A stretch of 64,000 bases of DNA from Amycolatopsis taiwanensis DSM 45107 (GCF_000519205.1 NZ_JAFB01000005.1:101724-165723), one strand, 5' to 3'. Counted from the first letter of the stretch, positions 1-9,262 are shown. Made by a program: numbers and translations. Notes: generated by a model from the letters alone, not told the origin.

Positions 1-63
1 CCGGCCGGCGAGCAGGTCCTCGCGCCGGCCGTGCGACAGGCTTTGCGAGAGTTCTGGCCGTGA
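1..63 (+). CDS. C-terminal end of an upstream gene (partial)
   Basis: An open frame runs in from the window edge and stops at TGA 61-63. Its last 20 codons encode a plausible hydrophobic-basic helix ending in REFWP. The stop overlaps the GTG start of the next gene (GTGA at 60-63), the usual sign of translational coupling. Too little is present to name it. In similar loci the neighbour of a YtrA-type GntR regulator is often a membrane or ABC protein, but that is only context. Confidence 0.5.
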   Translation, partial: PAGEQVLAPAVRQALREFWP

Positions 64-485
64 TCATCGCCGTCGACCTCACCAGCGAGGTCCCGATCTA
101 CCAGCAGATCCGCGATCGAGTGGTGGAAGCGATCGCCCAGCGGCAGCTCGCCGAGGGTGACCCGCTTCCGTCCACCCGCCAGCTCGCCGTGGATCTGGGT
201 ATCAACTTCCACACCGTGAACAAGGCGTACGACCTGCTGCGCCGCGAAGGTCTGCTCCGGCTCAATCGCAAGAGCGGCGCGGTCGTGCAACGGGACGCGC
301 GCTCGGGCGAGCCCGAGGCGGGGTTCGCCCAAGACTGGGAAACCCGGCTGAAAACCCTGTTGGCCGAGGCCGTGGCGCACGGTCTCGACCGGGACGCGGT
401 GTTGGACCGCTGCCGCGCCACGCTCGACGTATTCGACGCCCCACCGAGCCGGCGCGAAAGAACTCCGGAGAAAGAGCACCCATGA
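60..485 (+). CDS. GntR-family transcriptional regulator, YtrA type
   Basis: 141 aa. Residues about 8-75 form a GntR winged helix: VPIYQQIRDRVVEAI, then LPSTRQLAVDLGINFHTVNKAYDLL, where the recognition helix lies. The rest is a short helical C-terminal part of about 60 residues and not a large FadR or HutC effector domain, which is the YtrA subfamily pattern. Such proteins normally repress their own operon of membrane or transport genes. GTG start at 60 overlaps the preceding stop, and the end overlaps the next ATG (ATGA at 482-485), so all three are probably one operon with its operator upstream of the window. Confidence 0.9.
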   Translation: MIIAVDLTSEVPIYQQIRDRVVEAIAQRQLAEGDPLPSTRQLAVDLGINFHTVNKAYDLLRREGLLRLNRKSGAVVQRDARSGEPEAGFAQDWETRLKTLLAEAVAHGLDRDAVLDRCRATLDVFDAPPSRRERTPEKEHP

Positions 486-1561
486 TCACTTACCTGCTGA
501 CCGGACCGCTGCTCCTGGTAGTCCTGGCCTGGCTCATGCCATCGCTGTCGAAACCGACGCTTCCCTTCGGGGTCCGCGTCCCGGCCCGGCATGCCGGCGA
601 CCCGGTGATCGTCGAACAGCGCCGCGCCTACCGGTGGTGGGTCGGCGGCGCCGGTGGGTCCCTGGTGGTCGCCGGGGGCGTACTCACCTTGCTGTTCAAC
701 AACCCTCTCGCCGGTGTGCTGGTGGTGATCGCCGTGTTCGCGGTGATCGTGCCCAGCTTCGCCCACGCCCGCAGCACCATCCGGGCGGTCAAGCAGCACG
801 AACACTGGTACAGCGGGCTGCGCCAGACGGTCGCCGTGGACACGTCGCTACGCACCCGGCCCGAGCCGTTTCCGTGGCTGTGGGCGCTCCCCGCGATAGC
901 ACTGCTCGTCACCACAGTCGTGGTGGGCGTCGTGCGGTATCCGACGATGCCGGAGACCCTGGCCCTGCACTACAACGCTCTGGGACAGCCGGACCGCGTG
1001 GTAGCGAAGTCGATCACCAGCGCGTTCGGGCTGGTGATCGTGCAGGCCATCCTGACCGCGGGCATTCTCCTGCTGGCCTTCCTGTCGTCGAGGTTCCGGG
1101 CCGACCTCGATCCGGCCAACCCCGCCGCGAGCGCGCGGCAACACCGCGGGTTCGTGCGCGGCATGGCGAAGGCCACCCTCATCCTCGTCGCGTGCTTGAA
1201 CCTGTCGCTGCTGTTCACCGCATGGCAGATCTGGAGTGCGGCGCACAGCTTCTCCGCGGCACCGGTGCTGGTACCCGTGCTGGTCGGGCTCGTCGTTGTC
1301 CTCGGTTTCGCCATCCGCACCGGCCAACAGGGCAGCCGGCTGCCCGTGACCGAAGATGAGCACACCGACGCCGTCGAGCGTGATGACGACCGGTACTGGC
1401 GTGGCCTCGGCCAGTTCTACGTCAACTCCGATGATCCGGCGATCTTCGTGCCTAAGCGGTTCGGTGTCGGCTGGACGATCAACATGGCAAACCCGCGCAG
1501 CATCGTGGTTTTCGTGGCGATCGTCGCCACCGCGGTCGCCGTGCCGTTACTACTGCGCTGA
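482..1561 (+). CDS. DUF1648/DUF5808 multi-pass membrane protein
   Basis: 359 aa with hydrophobic segments at the N-terminus, around residues 55-100, 135-155, 180-205, 235-285 and the last 20 residues. The stretch YPTMPETLALHYNALGQPD matches the DUF1648 core found in SdpI-like and YtrB-associated membrane proteins. The C-terminal part (FYVNSDDPAIFVPKRFGVGWTIN) resembles DUF5808. No enzymatic function is known. Coupled to the GntR gene by a 4-base overlap, a recurring pair in actinobacteria and firmicutes, so it is probably a target of that regulator. The 3' end overlaps the convergent CoA-transferase gene by 12 bases. Confidence 0.8.
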   Translation: MITYLLTGPLLLVVLAWLMPSLSKPTLPFGVRVPARHAGDPVIVEQRRAYRWWVGGAGGSLVVAGGVLTLLFNNPLAGVLVVIAVFAVIVPSFAHARSTIRAVKQHEHWYSGLRQTVAVDTSLRTRPEPFPWLWALPAIALLVTTVVVGVVRYPTMPETLALHYNALGQPDRVVAKSITSAFGLVIVQAILTAGILLLAFLSSRFRADLDPANPAASARQHRGFVRGMAKATLILVACLNLSLLFTAWQIWSAAHSFSAAPVLVPVLVGLVVVLGFAIRTGQQGSRLPVTEDEHTDAVERDDDRYWRGLGQFYVNSDDPAIFVPKRFGVGWTINMANPRSIVVFVAIVATAVAVPLLLR

Positions 1562-2734
1562 TCTTGACGGCGGATTCAGCACCTCTTCGGTGTGCTCGCC
1601 GAGCAGCGGGGGTGCGGTACGCACGGGCGGGCGGTTTCCGTGGTAGTTCACCGGGAAAGCCACCTGCCGCAGCGGGCCGGCGACCGGATGGTCGACCGTC
1701 TGCACGATGTCCAGGGCCGCGGTCTGCGGATGCTCGTAAACCTCGGCGAGGTTCTGGATCGGCGCGACCGGCACCCCGCCTTCCTTCAACAGGGCACACC
1801 ATTCGGCGACCGTCCGCGTGCGCAGGACCCGGTCGAGTTCGGTGTTGAGCTGGTCGCGATTCGCGACGCGGTCGCGGTTGTTGGCGAAGCGCGGGTCCGA
1901 CGCGAGCTCGGGCAGGCCGATGAGCGTGCACAGCCGCGCAAACAAGGCGTTGTTGCCGACGGCGATGACGAAGTGACCGTCCGAAGCGGGGTATGCCTGG
2001 TAGGGAACCAGGTTGGGATGCCCGGACCCGAGCCGCGACGGGGTCTGGCCGGTGGCGAAGTATCCGGTCGCCCAGTTGATGTGCAGCGCCAGCTGGGTTT
2101 CGTACAGGGAGGTCGTGACGTACTGCCCCAACCCGGTGCGTGCGCGTTCCACCAGCGCGGACAGCACACCGATGGCCCCGAACAGCGCCGCTCCCAGATC
2201 GCCGGCCGCGATCCCGGCCTTCACCGGCGGACCGTCGGCCTCCCCGGTCAGCGACATCAGACCCGACATCGCCTGAGCGACCATGTCGTACCCGGGTTCG
2301 TCGCGGAGCGGACCGTGGTCGCCGAACGCGGAGATGTGCAGCACCACCAGCCGCGGATACCGCTCGGTCAGCCGGGTGTGTTCGAAGACCTGTTGCAGCC
2401 CGCTGCCCGGGCGGAAGTTCTCCACGACCACGTCGGCGTCGGCGATGAGCCGGTGCGCGGTCTCCTGGCCTTCCGGTGACTTGAGGTCGAGCGTCACCGA
2501 GCGTTTGCCGCGGTTGGCCGCCAGGTAGTAGGTGGCGTCCGGTCCCTGAAAGGGTGGCCCCCACTGGCGGGTCGGATCGCCGCCCTCGGGGTGCTCGACC
2601 TTGATGACGTCGGCGCCGAGGTCGGCCAGGGTCATCGAGACGTAGGGGCCGGCCAGGATCTTGGACAGGTCCACCACCTTGATCCCGGCGAGTGGCCGTC
2701 CGCTGCGGGGCGTGAAGTCGCCGAGGTCAGGCAC
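1550..2734 (-). CDS. Class III CoA transferase (CaiB/BaiF family)
   Basis: 394 aa, the usual length for the family. The N-terminus has the family pattern (LAGIKVVDLSKILAGPY, then LGADVIKVEHPEGGD), followed by NRGKRSVTLDLKS. GYDMVAQAMSG supplies the expected catalytic Asp near residue 165, which forms the aspartyl-CoA intermediate when CoA is moved from a donor thioester to a carboxylic acid. GTG start at 2732-2734 overlaps the stop of the upstream acyl-CoA dehydrogenase by 8 bases, so the two are translationally coupled. Substrate unknown; with the transporter and dehydrogenase upstream it probably activates an imported organic acid. Confidence 0.92.
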   Translation of the reverse strand: MPDLGDFTPRSGRPLAGIKVVDLSKILAGPYVSMTLADLGADVIKVEHPEGGDPTRQWGPPFQGPDATYYLAANRGKRSVTLDLKSPEGQETAHRLIADADVVVENFRPGSGLQQVFEHTRLTERYPRLVVLHISAFGDHGPLRDEPGYDMVAQAMSGLMSLTGEADGPPVKAGIAAGDLGAALFGAIGVLSALVERARTGLGQYVTTSLYETQLALHINWATGYFATGQTPSRLGSGHPNLVPYQAYPASDGHFVIAVGNNALFARLCTLIGLPELASDPRFANNRDRVANRDQLNTELDRVLRTRTVAEWCALLKEGGVPVAPIQNLAEVYEHPQTAALDIVQTVDHPVAGPLRQVAFPVNYHGNRPPVRTAPPLLGEHTEEVLNPPSRSAQ

Positions 2735-4445
2735 GAGCGAGTCCTCTCGTCGCTTGTTCGGTGAGCGCCGCCATGGCGGCGTCCGCCGGCACCGGGCCGC
2801 CGTCGGCTAAGGCTTCGAGGTGGGCGAGCGCGGGCGAGCACGGATCCTCGGGGTCCTCGAGACGCCGCAGGTAGGTGTGCGCCACGAGCAGGGCGCGGTA
2901 CCCGGCGCCCTGCCGGATCTGATGATCGGCCTGCTCCAGCAGCAGCGTCGCCATCAGCAGGTGGGCCAGCCTGCCGGCGTATCGGCCGATACCGGCCTCC
3001 TGATGCTCGGCAGGCGCCTGAAGCAGCCGATCACCGGTCTCCAGCGTTTCCTGCCACCAGGTAGCGATCTGTTCGGCCGCCTCACGAGTTTCCTTGCTGC
3101 ACAAGGAACTCGCCCGTTGGCCGTAGGCTTCCGCGAGATGCCGGTGTGCCTCTTCCTTGCGCATGCAGCGAAGCACGTCCAGGGCGATCACGTTGGACGA
3201 GCCCTCCCAGATGGATCCGAGGTGGGCGTCGCGCAGCAGCCGCGCATTGACCCAGTCCTCGATATAGCCGTTGCCCCCGCGGATCTCCATCGCCTCGGCG
3301 GTGACGTGGCGGGCCCGCTTGCAGATCGTGTACTTCGCCAGTGGGGTCAGGACGCGGACCAGCGCATGGGCGCCGGTGTCGCCGTGGTCGGCGCGGTCGA
3401 GTTGCGCGGCGGACTCCAGGACCAACGCCAGCGCCGCCTCCGCGTCGAGCAGGAGCGGCAGCAGCGTGGCGCGCATGAGCGGCTGCTCGAACAACGGCTT
3501 GCCGAACACGATCCGCCCACGGGTGTGATCGACCGACTCGCGGACCGCGCGGCGCATCAGCGCGGCCGACCGCATCGCATTGGACAGACGCGAAACGTTG
3601 ACCATCTCGAGCATCTGCGGGACCCCACGGGTGAGGTCGCCGACCGGCAGCGCGTAGGCGTCTTCGAGGGTCACCTCGCCGCTGGCAATCGACCGCGTGC
3701 CGAGCTTGTCCTTCAGCCGGTCGATGCGGATCGCGTTGCGGCTGCCGTCCGGGCGGAGCCGGGGAAGCAGGAACATGCCCAGCCCCCGGGTGCCCGTCCC
3801 CTGGCCGGGCACCTTCGCCAGCGTCAGTATGATGTCGGCGTCCACATTGGACGCGAACCATTTCCGGCCGCGCAGCGTCCAGCCCTCGCCGGCCTTCCTC
3901 GCCTCGGTCGCGGTCCGGCCGATGTCCGTGCCGCCGTCGATCTCGGTCATGAACATCGCGCCCGTGGCGCGTTCGTCCGGATCGGTGGCCGACAGCGACG
4001 CGATCTCGCCGGCATAGCGGTCACGATCGAAAAGGCGCAGCACGCGCGCGGCCGAGTCGGTCATCGAAAGTGGGCACGCGAGGCCGAACTCGGACTGCAC
4101 GAACAGGTAGGACAGGGCGTACTTGACGACGTGCGGCGTGATGGTGGGCCAGCCGTTCACGCCGGATCGATGCGACATCGCGGCCAGGCCGAACCGGCCG
4201 AACGCGATCTGGCCCATCCGCCGGTAAGCGGGGTGGTACTCGATCTCGTCGATGCGCTCGCCCTCGGGGGAAAACTGGGTCAGCACCGGAGGATTGCGGT
4301 CGGCGGTGCGGGCGAGCCGGTCCAGCTCACCGGCCGCCACCTCGCCCATTTCGGCCAGCAGCGGCTCAACCCGGTCCCGGTCCTCTGTGGACAGTACCCG
4401 GTCGAGCATCGGGCGCAACGCCGGATCGCGATCTGCGAAGTTCAC
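2727..4445 (-). CDS. Acyl-CoA dehydrogenase, AidB-like
   Basis: 572 aa flavoprotein of the long AidB-type acyl-CoA dehydrogenase branch. Visible features: N-terminal extension; FMTEIDGGTDIGRT in the middle β-domain; GRKWFASNVDADI; LKDKLGTRSIASGEV; and GGNGYIEDWVNARLLRDAHLGSIWEGSSNV in the C-terminal helical domain, where FAD and substrate contacts lie. The family oxidises acyl-CoA to enoyl-CoA and passes electrons to ETF; E. coli AidB itself binds DNA and has little activity. GTG start (4443-4445) lies 3 bases after the transporter stop. A second AidB-like gene lies at 35335-36939. Confidence 0.85.
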   Translation of the reverse strand: MNFADRDPALRPMLDRVLSTEDRDRVEPLLAEMGEVAAGELDRLARTADRNPPVLTQFSPEGERIDEIEYHPAYRRMGQIAFGRFGLAAMSHRSGVNGWPTITPHVVKYALSYLFVQSEFGLACPLSMTDSAARVLRLFDRDRYAGEIASLSATDPDERATGAMFMTEIDGGTDIGRTATEARKAGEGWTLRGRKWFASNVDADIILTLAKVPGQGTGTRGLGMFLLPRLRPDGSRNAIRIDRLKDKLGTRSIASGEVTLEDAYALPVGDLTRGVPQMLEMVNVSRLSNAMRSAALMRRAVRESVDHTRGRIVFGKPLFEQPLMRATLLPLLLDAEAALALVLESAAQLDRADHGDTGAHALVRVLTPLAKYTICKRARHVTAEAMEIRGGNGYIEDWVNARLLRDAHLGSIWEGSSNVIALDVLRCMRKEEAHRHLAEAYGQRASSLCSKETREAAEQIATWWQETLETGDRLLQAPAEHQEAGIGRYAGRLAHLLMATLLLEQADHQIRQGAGYRALLVAHTYLRRLEDPEDPCSPALAHLEALADGGPVPADAAMAALTEQATRGLARA

Positions 4446-4448
4446 TTC

Positions 4449-5807
4449 CTACCTCTTCTCTTCCAGCGACCGGGAAACGGCGTCACCGACGGGGGATGCC
4501 GACCAGGAGCTGCGGCGGATGAGCGCCACCACGCAGACCAGCGAGATGACGACGTAGGCCAGTCCCAACGCGACCACCGACCAGATGGAGCCGGTGCTGG
4601 TCAACAGGAACTGCGACAGCAACGGGGCGGTTCCGGCGAACACCGTGGTGCACAACTGGTAGGCCAGAGAGGTCGCGGTGTAGCGCACCCGGGCGGGGAA
4701 GACCTCGGACAGGATTCCGGCGAGCGCGGCGTAGAACATGGCGTGCGGGAAGGTCGCGACCGCCATGCCGAGCATCGCCAGCGGGAACGAACCCGTCTTG
4801 ATGAGCACGAACATCAGGGGCAGTAGCACGATCTCCGGCAGCAGCATCCACAGCACCGCCCGGGTGAGGTTGATCTTGCTCGCCAGCACCGCGCCGAAGG
4901 GCTGCACCACCACCTGGACCGCCAGGGCGACGGTGATGATGGTCAGGAAGGAGTCCTTGCCGAATCCGAGGTCCGTGGTGGCCCAGGACAGCGCGAACGT
5001 GGTCTTGACGTAGGTGATCGCCACTCCCGCGGCGACGGCGCCGACACCGAGCGCGACCAGCCCACTGTGATTGCGCAGGACATCGCGAATGGGAAGGCGA
5101 CTGGTCTGCCGTTCTTCGAGCAACCGGGTCATCTCCGGGGTCTCGTCCATCCGCAGCCGGATGAACAACCCCACCACGACGAGCACCACGGAGACCAGGA
5201 ACGGCACTCGCCAGCCCCAGGACGTGAACGCGGGCTCGGACAACTGGGCGATGGCCAGGAACGAGACCGTCGCCAGCAGGTTTCCCACCGGGGAACCCTG
5301 CTGCGCGAACGCGCCGTAGAGGATCTTTTTCCCGGGCGCGGCGTACTCCGTGGCGATCAGCACCGCACCACCCCACTCGCCGCCGACCGCGACGCCTTGG
5401 ACCATGCGCAGGATGATCAACAGGATCGGCGCCGTGGGGCCGATCGCCGAATAGGTGGGCAGCAGCCCGATCCCCGCGGTCGCGACCCCCATCAGGGCCA
5501 GGGTCGTGATCAGTGCGCTCTTGCGGCCCAGCCGGTCGCCGATGTGCCCGAAGATCACCCCGCCCAGCGGGCGCGCGAGGAAACCGACCCAGAACGTCCC
5601 GAACGCGGCGAGGGTGCCCAGCGCCGGGGAGACGTCGGGAAAGAAGATCTTGCCGAACACCAGGGCCGACGCGGAGCCGTAGACGTAGAAGTCGAACCAC
5701 TCGACGGTGGTGCCGACGAACGCCGTGATTCCGGCTTTCCTTGCCTCGCGCGGCATTTCGCCGCGGAGCGAGGTCTGTGCGGCGCCTGCGGGCGGGCTCA
5801 CTGGCAT
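4449..5807 (-). CDS. MFS transporter, metabolite:H+ symporter (MHS) type
   Basis: 452 aa from the chosen ATG at 5805-5807, which has a good ribosome site (AAGGGAG) just upstream; a frame 19 codons longer lacks one. The sequence has the MHS signature at the start (TTVEWFDFYVYGSASALVFG), the MFS loop motif GHIGDRLGRKSAL, and GVAVGGEWGGAVLIATEYA in the next helices, as in ShiA, KgtP and ProP. These symporters import organic acids such as shikimate, dicarboxylates or betaines. About 12 membrane segments are visible. First structural gene of the LysR-linked catabolic operon. Confidence 0.88.
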   Translation of the reverse strand: MPVSPPAGAAQTSLRGEMPREARKAGITAFVGTTVEWFDFYVYGSASALVFGKIFFPDVSPALGTLAAFGTFWVGFLARPLGGVIFGHIGDRLGRKSALITTLALMGVATAGIGLLPTYSAIGPTAPILLIILRMVQGVAVGGEWGGAVLIATEYAAPGKKILYGAFAQQGSPVGNLLATVSFLAIAQLSEPAFTSWGWRVPFLVSVVLVVVGLFIRLRMDETPEMTRLLEERQTSRLPIRDVLRNHSGLVALGVGAVAAGVAITYVKTTFALSWATTDLGFGKDSFLTIITVALAVQVVVQPFGAVLASKINLTRAVLWMLLPEIVLLPLMFVLIKTGSFPLAMLGMAVATFPHAMFYAALAGILSEVFPARVRYTATSLAYQLCTTVFAGTAPLLSQFLLTSTGSIWSVVALGLAYVVISLVCVVALIRRSSWSASPVGDAVSRSLEEKR

Positions 5808-5909
5808 CCCTGACTCCCTTGTCGCGGATGGACATGTCGTCCGCCGGGCCAGGGACATGGCCACTTAGGACGGCGGAACCAGCAGAACTTTGGCACACGC
5901 CACTGAGAC

Positions 5910-5922
5910 CTGTCCAAGACAG
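5910..5922. promoter_or_regulatory. LysR-type inverted repeat upstream of the MHS operon
   Basis: CTGTC-CAA-GACAG is a perfect 13-base inverted repeat between the LysR gene and the transporter gene, about 100 bases upstream of the transporter start. It resembles the T-N11-A boxes of LysR regulators in being a short dyad in the promoter of the target operon. Assignment to the neighbouring LysR protein is inference. Confidence 0.35.
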
Positions 5923-5942
5923 ATTATCGCGCTGATCGAGAC

Positions 5943-6842
5943 CTAATCGGCATCAGTTGGGGTGGGGAGCGCGGTTTCCGCGACCCTGAGGACCGCGCGC
6001 AGGGCGCGCGAGGGGTTGTCCGAGCGCCAGGCGAGCGAGATGAGCAGTGCCGGGACTTCGCCGGCGATCGGGCGGAACACGACGTGATCGGTGTGGATCC
6101 GGCGAGAAGACTCGACCATGATCGCGACCCCCAGTTCGGCCCCGATCAGGGTCATCATCGTGTAGGCGTCGGGCGCCTCCTGGACGATCCGGGGTGAGAC
6201 ACCCGCCTTGAAGCACGCTTGCATCCCGGCCTCGCGTACGGCAGAACCACTGCCGGACGGAAACGAGACGAACGGTTCACCGGCAAGGTCGGGCAACGCC
6301 ACGATCTCGCGCGCGGCAAGCGGATGCGTGTCGGGCAGCGCGACAAGGAGACGCTCACGGCGCACGACGCGCGCGGACACACCCTCCCGAGCCGGCATCG
6401 CCACGAACCCCAGATCAAGGACTCCCTCAGCCACGTTGTCCAGCGCCGTACCCGAATAAGTCTGTCCACGCAGGAGCAACTCGATACCGGGCAGGGAGGA
6501 CGTGACGGCCCTGGTCAACGTCGGCAAAGCATCAGAGCCCGCGGCGCCCGCGAAGCCGACACTGACGCGGCCTACCTCACCCTTGCTCGCCGCGAGTGCG
6601 GCACGCCGGGCTCGGTCGGCCTCCGCGAGGGTCTTCCTGGCCGGCTCGAGGAACGCCTCCCCTTCCGGCGTCAAGCGGACGATCCGCGTGTTCCGTTCGA
6701 ACAGTGCGACGCCGAGATCGCGCTCCAGCAACCGGACTTGGCGGCTCAGCGGTGACTGTGCCATGTGCAGCCGCACGGCAGCCCGGCCGAAGTGAAGCTC
6801 CTCGGCCACCGCGACGAACGCCGCGAGATGCCTCAGTTCCAT
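5943..6842 (-). CDS. LysR-family transcriptional regulator
   Basis: 299 aa, typical LysR length. Residues 1-60 carry the winged helix (MELRHLAAFVAVAEELHFGRAA, SPLSRQVRLLERDLG, LFERNTRIVRLTPEG). The remainder is the two-lobed periplasmic-binding-like effector domain. ATG at 6842 follows GGGAGG six bases upstream. It sits head-to-tail upstream of the transporter/dehydrogenase/CoA-transferase operon and divergently from the MFS exporter at 7072, so it may control either or both. Effector unknown; a CoA ester or the imported acid is the obvious guess. Confidence 0.92.
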   Translation of the reverse strand: MELRHLAAFVAVAEELHFGRAAVRLHMAQSPLSRQVRLLERDLGVALFERNTRIVRLTPEGEAFLEPARKTLAEADRARRAALAASKGEVGRVSVGFAGAAGSDALPTLTRAVTSSLPGIELLLRGQTYSGTALDNVAEGVLDLGFVAMPAREGVSARVVRRERLLVALPDTHPLAAREIVALPDLAGEPFVSFPSGSGSAVREAGMQACFKAGVSPRIVQEAPDAYTMMTLIGAELGVAIMVESSRRIHTDHVVFRPIAGEVPALLISLAWRSDNPSRALRAVLRVAETALPTPTDAD

Positions 6843-7071
6843 CCACGCCTCCCACCGCCCAACGTACGACTCAACCGATCAGGTCGAATGCGCAGGCCAC
6901 GCCCGAGGCGCCGGCGAGTTTGGCTTCGCACGTGATCAGCGGACCACGAAGCCGCCCAGCGAGCGCAACGCTTGAAAATGTGACTCAAATCATGTCCGTT
7001 TTGTCCGATTACCGGGGGTCCCCGCCCCGGCATTATGCGAGCGCAGATCACTCAGCAGCGAGGAGAAGCGT

Positions 7072-8496
7072 GTGGACAACGGTCGAAGTGCCGGCTCGTG
7101 GCGGGAACTTGGGGCTCAGCTGAGCACCGCGGTCGTGTTGGCCGGCGGTGTACTCGTCGGCGCGGTCAACATCTACGTGGCTGCGAGCCTGTTGCCGACG
7201 GCGGTCCGCGATATCGGCGGTGAGCTGCTGTACGCGTGGAACATGACGGCCTTCCTGGTCGCCCAGGTGGTCGCGACGATGTTCGTGAGCCGGATGCTTT
7301 CCCGGTACGGCAATGTCGGCTCCTATCTGATCGGGTTCGGCGTCTTCGCCGCCGGTTCGGCGGTCTGTGCGGTGAGCCCGGCGATGTCGGTGCTCCTGGT
7401 CGGCCGTGGCATCCAGGGGCTGGGCGCCGGTCTGCTGACCGGTCTCGGGTTTGCCGTGATCCATTCCGCGCTGCCACCCCACCTGTGGGCGCGCGGGAGC
7501 GCCTTGATCTCCGCGATGTTCGGGGTCGGTAACTTCGTGGGCCCGGCTCTTGGTGGTTTGTTCGCGCAGTTCGGGTCGTGGCGGCCGGCCTTCGTCGTGC
7601 TGGCCGCTGCCGCGGTCGTAATGGCAGCGTTCGTGCCCCGGGCACTGCCACCAAGCGAACGAGGCGAGCGAGCGATCCCGGTGCCGACCATTTCGTTGGC
7701 GTTGGTCGTCGGGGCCGTGGGCGCGGTGAGCGTCGCCGGGATTGTCTCGAACGCGGCCGCGATTGCCGCGCTCATCGCGCTGGGCCTCGCCTTGGTGATC
7801 ACGTTCCTGGTGACGGAGAAGCGGGCGAAGGTACGGGTCCTGCCGCCGTCGACGTACCGGTCCAGCTCGGCATTGCGGTGGGTCTACCTGACCATCATGT
7901 TCCTCGCGGCCGGTGTCGCAGTGGAGACGTTCCTGCCGTTGTTCAGCCAACACCTGGGTGGGCTGCCTCCCGTGGCGGCGGGATTCTTCGGCGCGGCATT
8001 GTCACTGGGCTGGTCGGCAAGCCAGATCGTCAGCTCCTCCGCGCGCCGTGAGCGAACCATCCGGCTACTCCGTATCGCCGGCCCCGCTGTGCTCGCCGCT
8101 GGGTTCGCCGTGCTCGCTGTGTTGCAACACCAGAACCCATCGCCGCTTGTCGTCACCGCTTGGCTGCCCGTGCTTCTTGTCGGTGGCGCGGGAATCGGCA
8201 TCGCCATGCCACACCTGTCGGTCGCCGCCATGTCCAGCACCACCAACCCCGAAGAGGGGCAGCAAGCCGCCGCCGCGATCGCGACCGTACTGACGATGGC
8301 CACCGCCTTCGGTGCAGCCGTCGCCGGTCTTCTGGTCAACCTGGGCGCACCGTCGATGGTCACCTCCGTGCGCTACCTGTTGATCGGGTTCGCCATCATC
8401 TCCGCCTTCGGCATCTTCACCGCACGGCTGACCAGCCACCGCACGCGACGCCCGGAGGTGTCCGGCGCCGAGCCCGCCGCGACCGATCGCCCGTGA
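7072..8496 (+). CDS. MFS transporter, DHA2-like drug exporter
   Basis: 474 aa with about 14 hydrophobic segments. It contains LLPTAVRDIGG in the first periplasmic loop region, SRMLSRYGNVG at the loop between helices 2 and 3, and GRGIQGLGAGLLTGLGFAVI, the motif of DHA2 multidrug exporters. GTG start at 7072 has AGGAG six bases upstream. It is divergent from the LysR gene across a 229-base gap that could hold shared control sites. Substrate unknown. Confidence 0.87.
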   Translation: MDNGRSAGSWRELGAQLSTAVVLAGGVLVGAVNIYVAASLLPTAVRDIGGELLYAWNMTAFLVAQVVATMFVSRMLSRYGNVGSYLIGFGVFAAGSAVCAVSPAMSVLLVGRGIQGLGAGLLTGLGFAVIHSALPPHLWARGSALISAMFGVGNFVGPALGGLFAQFGSWRPAFVVLAAAAVVMAAFVPRALPPSERGERAIPVPTISLALVVGAVGAVSVAGIVSNAAAIAALIALGLALVITFLVTEKRAKVRVLPPSTYRSSSALRWVYLTIMFLAAGVAVETFLPLFSQHLGGLPPVAAGFFGAALSLGWSASQIVSSSARRERTIRLLRIAGPAVLAAGFAVLAVLQHQNPSPLVVTAWLPVLLVGGAGIGIAMPHLSVAAMSSTTNPEEGQQAAAAIATVLTMATAFGAAVAGLLVNLGAPSMVTSVRYLLIGFAIISAFGIFTARLTSHRTRRPEVSGAEPAATDRP

Positions 8497-8529
8497 CCGA
8501 CTCCGCCGAGCACACGGCGCCGGCAAAGG

Positions 8530-8940
8530 TCACTCCGAGAGCTGCTTCTGCAGACCTGCGAGATCACCGAGAACCCACAGGTCGGCGACCAGTCCGTCGC
8601 GAAAGCTGAAGAACGCGGCGCCCGCCCAAGCCACCCGTCGCCCGGTCGCCGGCATCCCGAGCAGGCTCGCCCGGTGCACGCCAGAGAACATCATCTTGGC
8701 CACCACCTGGTCGCCCTCGGCCACCAGACGCTCGATGTCGCAACGGTAGTCAGCGAGCGCGCCGGTCACCTCGTGGACATAGGCGGAAAACTCGGCGTGG
8801 CCGGTGCGCACCGAACCAAGCGAGCCGCGAAAGGTCACCGCCGCATCCAGGACCTCCGGGATCGCGGCGGTGTCCACCTGGTTCCAGATCTCGGCGTAAA
8901 ACCGGCGCACTTGCCGCTTGTGCCATTCCAACTCATCCAT
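8530..8940 (-). CDS. SnoaL-like (NTF2-fold) ester-cyclase family protein
   Basis: 136 aa from the chosen ATG. The sequence begins ELEWHKRQVRRFYAEIWNQ and continues FRGSLG...GHAEFSAYV, then VVAKMMFSGVH and FFSFRDGLVADLWVLGDLAGL, the layout of small SnoaL-like proteins with a cone-shaped α+β barrel. Members range from polyketide cyclases to uncharacterised proteins, so the reaction cannot be given. The frame stays open upstream to 9216 and another ATG exists at 9108, but that extension does not resemble the family. Confidence 0.75.
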   Translation of the reverse strand: MDELEWHKRQVRRFYAEIWNQVDTAAIPEVLDAAVTFRGSLGSVRTGHAEFSAYVHEVTGALADYRCDIERLVAEGDQVVAKMMFSGVHRASLLGMPATGRRVAWAGAAFFSFRDGLVADLWVLGDLAGLQKQLSE

Positions 8941-9262
8941 CCGTTCAGCCAACCATGAGCGGCGCCCGATTCCAGGTTTTCGGGGGCGCGGCCCAACGGT
9001 GAACAACGTGAGTTGGCCGTCCTCTGGACCATAGAGCACCAACGAGTCGCCGATCACATCAGTGCAACTCCAACTGCTCGAAGTCAACACGCGGACAGCT
9101 TCACTCATTCGAAGCAACTGTCTAGCCCGCCATTGACGGTTGCGTCTAGCCACCACTAGACATATGTGAAGAGACGTGAGGTTATCAAGAAGATCGCAGT
9201 CGCAGCCAGGAAGCAAGGGGTGAAGTGGACATAGGCCCGAGAGAGGCCGTTCTGGGGAATGG
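8941..9262. other. Intergenic region with promoter-like sequence
   Basis: A 322-base gap between divergent genes. I see no convincing extra gene; a reverse-strand extension of the SnoaL-like frame is possible. The right third holds a candidate promoter and the GTCTAG motifs listed separately. Confidence 0.4.
9120..9161 (+). promoter_or_regulatory. Candidate promoter with three GTCTAG operator half-sites
   Basis: GTCTAG occurs at 9120-9125 and 9144-9149, and inverted as CTAGAC at 9156-9161. The last two form a dyad with a 6-base spacer. A possible -35 (TTGACG, 9133-9138) precedes the dyad, which would then cover the -10 region. This is the arrangement expected for autorepression by the HTH protein encoded at 9263. 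Binding is inferred. Confidence 0.4.

Noticed and set aside
8941-9216. N-terminal extension of the SnoaL-like protein
   Set aside because: No family similarity, no good ribosome site, and it would intrude on the likely promoter of the 9263 gene. It remains possible from ATG 9108.
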